From positions 1 to 12,525 of the forward strand of contig NHHQ01000032.1 in the NCBI GenBank assembly GCA_002170915.1: 12,525 nucleotides of DNA, given 5' to 3'. Of this stretch, positions 7,168-12,525 are shown piece after piece. The position numbers and the translations under genes were made by a program. The stretch comes from Rhodospirillaceae bacterium TMED167. Its GTDB lineage: Bacteria > Pseudomonadota > Alphaproteobacteria > Rhodospirillales_A > UBA2165. The notes under the pieces were generated by a model. The model searched no databases. It was given only the letters and a program-made list of their open reading frames with translations, and was not told the origin of the DNA. Each line of letters opens with the position of its first letter. The first letter of the stretch is position 1.

Positions 7168-7983
7168 TCAGGAACGCCTAACAACCGTTGGACCGTTTGT
7201 CTCGATCTCCTCGTCAAACCCATAACCCGCATCCGGGGGAATTTTAAAAGACACTCGATTGTCATCTAGAATAGTAATCTCAGGCTCAACTGGAATAATA
7301 TGCTCATCCTGTGCGGTCTCCAACGCCTCCGCTACAGTTGCCCTGCGTCCGACTTTTGCAAGATTACAACGCGTTGCAAAAACGATGTTATAGGTCTGAT
7401 CAGCGGCGCCTTTAAGGGCCGCGCCAGGCGAGATCCACAAAGAGTCGACTGATTCCGATTGATCATGGGACCCTAACTGGCCCTCTGGCGCGCGCGCCAG
7501 AAAAAACCAGGTATCAAAACGTTTCGGAGATCTCGCGGGCGTGATCCAGCGGGCGAAGGGCACCATCAAATCACATGCGAGTGTCAGTTTCTCTTGAGCA
7601 GCAAGATCCTTCATCGATAGATCGCCGGCATGCACAGCTTCCCGATATTGCACTCCCAACTGCAGACAGCGATCACCGGTAACTAGCGTGTTACTACTTT
7701 TCTCGCGGGCAAGGAGGAACCCAGCCTCCTCAAATGTCTCCCGAATGCCACAAACTCGATTGCCAATTTGAACGAGATCAAGGCCGACCACACCATCACA
7801 ATAAGCCGCGGTTTCCTCCGTGAGGTCAGCCGGGTCAGATTTACCGCCGGGGTAAACCAGCGCTCCACCGGCAAAATCTATACCGGCATTTCGGAGCACC
7901 ATGAAAACTTCCAAACTGGAGATACCGTCGCGGAGCAGAAGGACCGTTGCGGAAGGAATGGGGATCGCGGCTGCATCGGTCAT
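7168..7983 (-). CDS. Nudix hydrolase with interrupted Nudix box (NUDT19-like)
   Basis: This 271-residue Nudix-superfamily enzyme would hydrolyse a nucleoside diphosphate linked to another group. Seen: ATVLLLRDG (12-20), LEVFMVLRN (24-32), FAGGALVYPGGKSDPAD (37-53) and the core RETFEEAGFLL (81-91), which supplies the REUXEEXGU half of the Nudix box with metal-binding E82, E85 and E86. The standard box has 14 positions from its first Gly to this Arg; here G47 to R81 spans 34, so about 20 residues are inserted. Such an insertion is known in the NUDT19 group, where the mammalian member is a CoA diphosphatase; extending that substrate to this protein is only inference. WITPARSPKRFDTWFFLAR (146-164) fits the same group. 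The ATG at 7983 overlaps the stop of the upstream carbonic anhydrase-like gene by 4 nt, so the two are probably co-translated. Confidence 0.88.
   Translation of the reverse strand: MTDAAAIPIPSATVLLLRDGISSLEVFMVLRNAGIDFAGGALVYPGGKSDPADLTEETAAYCDGVVGLDLVQIGNRVCGIRETFEEAGFLLAREKSSNTLVTGDRCLQLGVQYREAVHAGDLSMKDLAAQEKLTLACDLMVPFARWITPARSPKRFDTWFFLARAPEGQLGSHDQSESVDSLWISPGAALKGAADQTYNIVFATRCNLAKVGRRATVAEALETAQDEHIIPVEPEITILDDNRVSFKIPPDAGYGFDEEIETNGPTVVRRS
7484..7501. repeat. 18-bp perfect GC-rich palindrome
   Basis: The sequence TCTGGCGCGCGCGCCAGA equals its own reverse complement over 18 bp, with an alternating CG core. It lies inside the Nudix gene (around residues 161-167), so part of it reflects coding sequence. 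There is no T tract after it on either strand that would make it a terminator. Confidence 0.85.
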
Positions 7984-8522
7984 TTTGGGCCGGAGCGCTC
8001 TTGGAGGGCTTCCTTGTAGTCTTGACCCAATTGGCGGTAGCCCTCAGTGCCTTCCGCAAATTCCTTGAATTCTGCGTCACCAATTTCGCGGAAAAGCTTT
8101 GCCGGGCTACCTGCCCACAGTTCGCCGCGCTTGACCCGCTTGCCTGGCGTCACCATCGCGCCAGCCGCGACCATGGCGCCAGTCTCAACGACCGCGCCAT
8201 CCAAAATGGTTGCGCCCATGCCGATGAAACATCCGTCCTCCAGCGTGGCACCATGAATGATAGCGCGGTGTCCAATCAGCACATCACTGCCGATCACTGT
8301 ATCAAACATCCCACCGGTCACATGCACGATGGTACCATCCTGCAGATTGGTCCGATCACCAACGCGAATAGACATTACGTCCCCGCGGATCACCGTGTTG
8401 AACCAAACACTCGATTGGGAGCCGATCGTGACGTGACCAATCACCGTTGCATTGGGCGCAATAAAAGCATCTTCCGCTATTATGGGCATGACGCCTTGAA
8501 AAGGGAGTATGTGGCCGCTCAT
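7980..8522 (-). CDS. Gamma-class carbonic anhydrase family protein (left-handed beta-helix)
   Basis: The 180-residue protein is built of hexapeptide repeats, for example from APNATVIGHVTIG (22-34) through IGMGATILDGAVVETG (100-115), which fold as a left-handed beta-helix and trimerise. The gamma-CA metal site is intact: H67 (in IVHVTGG), H85 and H90 (in IGHRAIIHG), with the last two spaced by five as in Methanosarcina Cam. RGD (47-49) and NLQDG (59-63) are also conserved. The family includes CO2 hydratases and the non-enzymatic or acyl-modifying YrdA/PaaY/CaiE-like proteins, so activity is not assured. The start is set at ATG 8522, because the frame continues open for 113 further codons with no family similarity, while MSGHILPFQGVMP is a normal family N-terminus. 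A modest AGAGAA lies upstream. It overlaps the Nudix gene by 4 nt, forming a two-gene leftward unit. Confidence 0.9.
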   Translation of the reverse strand: MSGHILPFQGVMPIIAEDAFIAPNATVIGHVTIGSQSSVWFNTVIRGDVMSIRVGDRTNLQDGTIVHVTGGMFDTVIGSDVLIGHRAIIHGATLEDGCFIGMGATILDGAVVETGAMVAAGAMVTPGKRVKRGELWAGSPAKLFREIGDAEFKEFAEGTEGYRQLGQDYKEALQERSGPK

Positions 8523-8759
8523 ATTTTGGTTCTCTACTTTTTCGCCCAATGGACCGCTTATCAGCCTTCTGACAATTAGTTTGCTGGTGTAACTGTGCAC
8601 CGCCGCCAAGTAAAGCATACACCCTACCCCGGAAATTGGAGTGCGATTATCGCCTACCCAATTGACAACAATAAAAAATTGGCTTAAGTCGCTCCTTAAT
8701 CTGAAATAAAGTTGATCTGTATTGAGAGATCGCAACATAATCCATCTTGGACATACTGA
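8523..8759. other. Divergent intergenic region between carbonic anhydrase-like gene and helicase
   Basis: These 237 nt separate the leftward and rightward halves of the window, so they should hold promoters for both directions. A plausible rightward promoter is listed separately. A 6-bp inverted repeat CCAATT/AATTGG (8658-8663 and 8677-8682) overlaps a perfect -35-like TTGACA (8662-8667), but this lacks a good -10. No leftward promoter is convincing. A frame on the minus strand stays open through it but shows no protein-like character. Confidence 0.6.
8712..8741 (+). promoter_or_regulatory. Putative sigma-70 promoter for the DEAD-box helicase
   Basis: TTGATC (8712-8717) and CATAAT (8736-8741) are separated by 18 nt, and the ATG of the helicase begins at 8760. 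Transcription would start near 8748, leaving a leader of only about 12 nt. Assigned by eye from consensus similarity. Confidence 0.4.
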
Positions 8760-10127
8760 ATGAGTTTTACAGACCTCGGTTTGAGCGAAGAGGTTCTGAA
8801 GGCCGTCTCTGACGCTGGATATTCCGATCCAACCCCTATTCAAAAAAGCGCCATCCCACATGTTCTCATGGGACGGGATATTTTGGGTTGTGCCCAGACA
8901 GGAACTGGTAAAACTGCGTCTTTTACATTACCTATGATTGATATTTTGGCTTCGGGCCGAGCGCGCGCGCGCATGCCCCGAACGCTCATTCTGGAACCCA
9001 CTCGGGAACTGGCGGCCCAAGTGGCTGAAAATTTCGACACTTACGGCAAATATAACAAGCTCACAAAAGCCCTGATTATTGGTGGTACATCTATGGATGA
9101 GCAAACCAGGGTTCTGGATAAAGGTGTTGATGTCCTAATCGCAACACCCGGCCGACTCATAGACCTCTTTGACAGAGGTGGCATGCTCCTGAATGACGTC
9201 AAAATCCTCGTAATTGATGAAGCGGATCGCATGTTGGATATGGGGTTCATTCCAGACGTTGAGAAAATTGTCTCTCTACTGAATAAGATCCGTCAGACTT
9301 TGTTTTTCTCTGCAACGATGCCGCCGGAAATTAAGCGTCTCGCCGATGCATTCCTGATAAACCCCAAGGAAATTACGGTCGCGCGGCCCGCTACAACGTC
9401 CAAAAACATTGAGCAGCATCTGGTAATGATCCCTCATACCAATAAACGGGATTTGAGCGGATTGCAAAAAGCAAAGCGGGACGCGTTACGGCAAATTATA
9501 GGACAGGAAACCGTCAAAAACGCGCTAATTTTTTGCAACCGAAAGCGTGATGTCGAAATCGTCCATAAGTCCCTGCAAAAACACGGTTACAATTCTGCGA
9601 CCCTGCATGGTGATATGTCCCAGCCGGCACGTATGGAAACTATGGCGAAATTCAAGGCGGATGAAATTGCTCTTTTGGTATGCAGTGACGTCGCCGCCAG
9701 AGGGCTCGATATTGATGATCTCAGCCATGTCTTTAATTTCGACGTACCCATGCATGCGGAAGACTATGTGCACCGCATTGGCCGAACCGGCCGGGCCGGC
9801 AAAACAGGACGGTCGTATACACTAGCCTGGCGCGAAGATGAAAAACTGCTTGATGCCATCAACAAGATTACTGGTGACAAGATTCCGCTCGTCAAACTTG
9901 GGGGAAGGCGTCAGCCAGATGCACGCAAAAAGCCAGATGCATACAAAGAGACGAAAACAAGTTCGGAGAAATGCACTCCTGGACCTGACCCTCAGTCAGA
10001 CAGCGCTCCCACCCAGTTGGAAACCCGCTCGCATCGACGCGATGCGGACAGTCTGAATAAGGACGAACCTGTGCTCGGCATGGGCGATCATGTGCCGGCT
10101 TTTATGACTCGGGCCCCGAAGATTTAG
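8760..10127 (+). CDS. rhlE: DEAD-box ATP-dependent RNA helicase, RhlE-like
   Basis: This cytoplasmic RNA helicase unwinds short RNA duplexes, probably in ribosome assembly or RNA decay. All motifs are present in its 455 residues: Q motif (GYSDPTPIQKSAIP, 20-33), I (AQTGTGKT, 45-52), Ia (PTRELAAQ, 80-87), Ib (TPGR, 129-132), II (DEAD, 153-156), III (SAT, 184-186), IV (LIFCNRK, 256-262), V (DVAARGLD, 310-317) and VI (HRIGRTGRAG, 338-347). The helicase core ends near residue 380. A charged, low-complexity tail follows, with a tandem duplication, and ends in VLGMGDHVPAFMTRAPKI (438-455), a terminal segment I recall from alphaproteobacterial relatives. The start MSFTDLGLS matches the RhlE N-terminus; the Shine-Dalgarno is weak. 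It is probably transcribed alone from the divergent region. The RhlE assignment rests on the N-terminus and motif spacing; other DEAD-box subfamilies are possible. Confidence 0.95.
   Translation: MSFTDLGLSEEVLKAVSDAGYSDPTPIQKSAIPHVLMGRDILGCAQTGTGKTASFTLPMIDILASGRARARMPRTLILEPTRELAAQVAENFDTYGKYNKLTKALIIGGTSMDEQTRVLDKGVDVLIATPGRLIDLFDRGGMLLNDVKILVIDEADRMLDMGFIPDVEKIVSLLNKIRQTLFFSATMPPEIKRLADAFLINPKEITVARPATTSKNIEQHLVMIPHTNKRDLSGLQKAKRDALRQIIGQETVKNALIFCNRKRDVEIVHKSLQKHGYNSATLHGDMSQPARMETMAKFKADEIALLVCSDVAARGLDIDDLSHVFNFDVPMHAEDYVHRIGRTGRAGKTGRSYTLAWREDEKLLDAINKITGDKIPLVKLGGRRQPDARKKPDAYKETKTSSEKCTPGPDPQSDSAPTQLETRSHRRDADSLNKDEPVLGMGDHVPAFMTRAPKI
9913..9948 (+). repeat. Tandem 18-bp imperfect repeat in helicase tail
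   Basis: Two adjacent 18-bp units (9913-9930 and 9931-9948) differ at three positions and encode the related peptide units QPDARK and KPDAYK (about residues 385-396). It marks a recent in-frame duplication in the basic tail, downstream of the catalytic core. Confidence 0.8.
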
Positions 10128-10406
10128 ACCTTTAACTCACCCGGACCCTGCCTGTAGACTTTTGACCGTACCTTATTTTCAGCCAGAGCATATGGTCCCA
10201 CCTAAAACTATGATGCCCACAACAGATGTTATCAAGTCCAAGAGATTATCTGAAAACCGGCGCGCTCAATCGTGCCAAGAGGGCGATTTGGAAGACAATT
10301 CAGCGCTCTGGTTAGGAGGATCAAGTTTCCTCGGGTCCTTTTTAGCTGTAAAACGCCGAAATATTGACGGTTATCTTTTATCGCAAACACGCACAAGGAG
10401 CTTGTC
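10128..10406. other. Intergenic region upstream of the RAM-domain gene
   Basis: These 279 nt hold no convincing gene. A frame on the plus strand from 10162 runs into the next gene but has no recognisable character and no good ribosome binding site. A weak hairpin (GAGGA/TCCTC, about 10316-10332) followed by CCTTTTT (10337-10343) could terminate helicase transcription; its stem is short and the call is uncertain. A TTGACG (10364-10369) has no matching -10 at proper spacing. Confidence 0.5.
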
Positions 10407-10649
10407 ATGCAGACCATCTTTGTCCAAGTGAAAGCAGATCTGGGTCAAGCCTACAAAGTTGCCGAGGAGGCAGTTGAAGCGGTTAGCCAGGTTTCCGAAA
10501 TCCATTCAACATCCGGTCAATTTGACCTGCTTATAAAATGCTATCTGGATGATGCAGATGATATCGGTCGCTTCGTCACAGAGAAAATACAGCGGCTTCC
10601 CGGCGTCAAAGACACATTTACAATGATTACCTTCAAGGCCTTTTCCTAA
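10407..10649 (+). CDS. Stand-alone Lrp/AsnC ligand-binding (RAM) domain protein
   Basis: The 80-residue protein corresponds to only the C-terminal effector-binding domain of Lrp/AsnC regulators (alpha-beta sandwich, RAM fold). Seen: beta strand TIFVQVKA (3-10), helix about 13-27, [16 protein letters not shown] (33-48) with the characteristic Gly-x-x-Asp (G37, D40), then [12 protein letters not shown] (56-67) and strand FTMITFKAF (71-79). No helix-turn-helix is present, and a strong Shine-Dalgarno AAGGAG ends 6 nt before the ATG, so the short start is real rather than a truncated regulator. Stand-alone RAM proteins form oligomers that bind amino acids; whether they alter Lrp-family regulators or enzymes is mostly unknown. 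The stop lies 11 nt before the glycosyltransferase, suggesting co-transcription. Confidence 0.9.
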   Translation: MQTIFVQVKADLGQAYKVAEEAVEAVSQVSEIHSTSGQFDLLIKCYLDDADDIGRFVTEKIQRLPGVKDTFTMITFKAFS

Positions 10650-10660
10650 GCGCGCTTGAC

Positions 10661-12322
10661 ATGACGGCGGCAATCATTTTTGACGGACACTGGCCGGCAG
10701 ACGAGAAACCCGTTGGCATTGACGTCGCCACGCGGCAGTTCCTTCGCTCCCATTTTCGATATGCACAACAAGATAAATTTTACTGTGTTTGTCCCAATGA
10801 GAGGGCGTCGGCACTCTATCAGAATTTTGGCGCCGAAGAGAACATCACCGCCGAGAACTGTGTTTCAATAAATCAGAATGATGCAAGGGCCCTTGGAACG
10901 TTGGGCTGCCTTGTCAGATATGATCCGGCCATCGTCAAATATGCGTGGGCACGGCGCTATCATGGCGAACACCGGTATAGTTTGTGCGGCATAGCGCACG
11001 CCTGTGCGTCCGAATCGGTCATGGACATCTTCGGACAGTATCTCACAGCACCTCTCCACCCTTGGGATGCCGTCATCTGCCCGAGCCATGCCATAAAGGG
11101 AGCCATCACCTCAATTTTGGGGGGCTGGGAAGCCTATCTCGATGAAAAATTTGGCGGAAAATCTGCAGCTTCCTTGGACCTACCGGTGATCCCACTCGGT
11201 GTAGATACGGCCGACATGGCAAGACGGATGTCCGAAAACGCCCGTACCGCACAACGAAAAAGGCTCGACATTGATGACAAGGAAATTGTCCTTTTATATG
11301 TGGGCCGTCTTAACCACGTGGCAAAATCCAATCCGATCTCTTTGTTGCTTGCCGCCGAACAAGCAGCATGCCGCTGTGATTATCCGATCCGCGTGATCTT
11401 CAACGGCTATTACCACGACGAGGTAAATCAAGAAGCTTTCGAGCAAGGCATCCAGGCCTTGTGTGACAGTGTCACCGTCTCCCATGTCCGTCATGGTGAT
11501 CCGGAATTTCCCGATGGCGCGTGGGCTGCAGGGGACATTTTTTGTTCGCTGCCAGACAATATCCAAGAGAGTTTTGGCCTGACACCGGTGGAGGCAATGG
11601 CTGCGGGTCTTCCCGTCATAGCAAGTGACTGGAATGGTTACAGAGAGACTATTCGGGACGGTGTGGATGGCTTCCTGATACCAACTTTTATGCCCGCGGC
11701 CGGTGCCGGCGAACTCATTGCCTACCGGTACTTCGCGGGCCAATTTACCTACGGCGACTATCTAGGCGCAACCTCTCAGGCAACCTCCGTAGACTTGACG
11801 GCACTGACCGAGTCAATTCTGGCCCTTGTCGGCGATCGGCATTTGCGTCGCAGCATGGGCGAGTCCGGCAAACGGTGGGCGCAGGAGAATTTTGATTGGT
11901 CCCGCGTTATCAAAAGCTATGAGACGCTGTGGCAGGATTTGGCGCGCCGGCGTGTCTCCGAAAATACGGGCGCGGATAGGGCGACATCTGCCCTCCATCA
12001 TCCCTCACGGCCAGATCCCTTCAAGATGTTTTGCGGATTCCCCACAACCCACTTGGACCTGGACGGAAGCGTAACCTTCGTGGAAACCGCCTGGCCAGAA
12101 ATTCTGAAACGTATTCAACTTAAATTAGGATTGGTCCAGGCCGATGTCCTGATAGAACTCGAAGAGCTGCCCGGCCTCATTGGAGAACTAGAAGCCCAAA
12201 AAACAATCAGGCTGAGAGACTTAGCAGATGTCCTCGACACAGACGATTTATCAAGGTTTTTAGTTACAGTGGGGTGGCTCGTAAAACTCGGCCTTTGCCG
12301 CTACAACCCTCCTGGCTCATAG
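10661..12322 (+). CDS. GT4-like glycosyltransferase with C-terminal extension
   Basis: The 553-residue protein has a GT-B glycosyltransferase fold of the GT4 (Glycos_transf_1) type, probably using an activated sugar nucleotide. The C-terminal catalytic half shows [17 protein letters not shown] (209-225; R216 and K222 are candidates for the phosphate-binding Arg/Lys), the E-x7-E motif in ESFGLTPVE (E303, E311), and [25 protein letters not shown] (316-340), followed by [26 protein letters not shown] (399-424). The N-terminal half is divergent and I do not recognise its acceptor specificity. Residues about 455-553, after a Pro/Ser/Arg-rich hinge, are an extension not normal for GT4; the last third ([17 protein letters not shown], 518-534) looks helical and resembles a winged-helix unit. 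No signal peptide or membrane helix is seen. The ATG at 10661 lacks a good Shine-Dalgarno, so translation may depend on the upstream gene. Substrate unknown. Confidence 0.85.
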   Translation: MTAAIIFDGHWPADEKPVGIDVATRQFLRSHFRYAQQDKFYCVCPNERASALYQNFGAEENITAENCVSINQNDARALGTLGCLVRYDPAIVKYAWARRYHGEHRYSLCGIAHACASESVMDIFGQYLTAPLHPWDAVICPSHAIKGAITSILGGWEAYLDEKFGGKSAASLDLPVIPLGVDTADMARRMSENARTAQRKRLDIDDKEIVLLYVGRLNHVAKSNPISLLLAAEQAACRCDYPIRVIFNGYYHDEVNQEAFEQGIQALCDSVTVSHVRHGDPEFPDGAWAAGDIFCSLPDNIQESFGLTPVEAMAAGLPVIASDWNGYRETIRDGVDGFLIPTFMPAAGAGELIAYRYFAGQFTYGDYLGATSQATSVDLTALTESILALVGDRHLRRSMGESGKRWAQENFDWSRVIKSYETLWQDLARRRVSENTGADRATSALHHPSRPDPFKMFCGFPTTHLDLDGSVTFVETAWPEILKRIQLKLGLVQADVLIELEELPGLIGELEAQKTIRLRDLADVLDTDDLSRFLVTVGWLVKLGLCRYNPPGS

Positions 12323-12525
12323 AGTTTCGTCCCTGCAGTTAACATTCTTCCGGGGGTGCTAAACCATTTAACCCGGCCAAAGCGTAACTCGTGGCGTAAG
12401 AATAGACAGATAGAATATCCACCTGGCCACCAGAGGCGAGATCTAAGAGCAACTGATACTGGGCCGTCGAATATAATACGTCTGCGCAGTCCACTGTCTG
12501 AAAGCAATTTTAACCGGCCGAAACG
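12323..12525. other. Right-edge region, possible convergent gene end
   Basis: No confident gene. On the minus strand one frame is open from the window edge to a stop at 12301, which would overlap the glycosyltransferase 3' end by 22 nt; it encodes about 74 residues rich in Arg, Leu and Gly that I do not recognise. It could be the C-terminus of a convergent gene or chance. No hairpin terminator was seen after the glycosyltransferase. Confidence 0.3.

Noticed and set aside
7947..8579. 210-residue plus-strand open frame
   Set aside because: It is antisense to the gamma-carbonic anhydrase gene, which has intact metal-binding histidines.
8523..8861. 113-codon N-terminal extension of the carbonic anhydrase-like frame
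   Set aside because: It has no family similarity, runs into the opposite-strand helicase gene, and the internal ATG at 8522 gives a standard family N-terminus.
10316..10343. Possible rho-independent terminator after the helicase
   Set aside because: The stem is only 5 bp and the T tract is separated from it, so it is noted in the intergenic entry but not called as a terminator.
10162..10431. 89-residue plus-strand open frame before the RAM-domain gene
   Set aside because: It has no clear ribosome binding site or recognisable features and overlaps the RAM gene in another frame.

Overview
The window looks like a chromosomal core-genome segment of an alphaproteobacterium, probably in or near the Rhodospirillales. 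This is judged from protein character and from the gene order aminotransferase - homoserine dehydrogenase - GlpX - RecJ - tRNA-Glu; no database search was possible. Base composition looks moderate and even. I see no insertion sequence, phage gene, CRISPR array, toxin-antitoxin pair or defence gene. No gap between the called genes exceeds 300 bases.

Left block (about 1-5652, all on the minus strand). Transcription runs leftward through alaC-like aminotransferase, hom, glpX and recJ, followed by a separate tRNA-Glu(UUC) gene. alaC and hom overlap by 4 nt, hom and glpX are 31 nt apart, and glpX and recJ are 2 nt apart, so this reads as one operon. It joins amino-acid supply (alanine/glutamate transamination and the aspartate-family branch to threonine and methionine), gluconeogenesis (class II fructose-1,6-bisphosphatase) and DNA repair (RecJ 5'-3' exonuclease).

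Middle block (about 5785-8522, also minus). A gamma-class carbonic anhydrase-like protein overlaps by 4 nt with a Nudix hydrolase whose Nudix box appears to hold an insertion, as in the NUDT19-like group. After a 186-252 nt gap comes a lipoprotein with an OmpA-like C-terminal domain and a long Pro/Ser/Ala-rich linker. The domain keeps the conserved helix arginine but lacks the usual aspartate of peptidoglycan-binding OmpA domains.

Right block (8760-12322, plus strand). After a 237-nt divergent intergenic region come a RhlE-type DEAD-box RNA helicase, a stand-alone Lrp/AsnC ligand-binding (RAM) domain protein without a DNA-binding domain, and, 11 nt later, a 553-residue GT4-like glycosyltransferase with an unexplained C-terminal extension of about 100 residues. 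This last pair is the least explained part of the window. The final 203 bases hold no confident gene, but one minus-strand frame stays open to the window edge.

I do not see a clear new biological system. The best leads are the RAM/glycosyltransferase pair with its C-terminal tail, the OmpA-like domain lacking its usual aspartate, and the carbonic-anhydrase/Nudix overlap. Small sequence oddities include a G9 run in glpX, a tandem 18-bp repeat in the helicase tail and an 18-bp perfect GC-rich palindrome in the Nudix gene.
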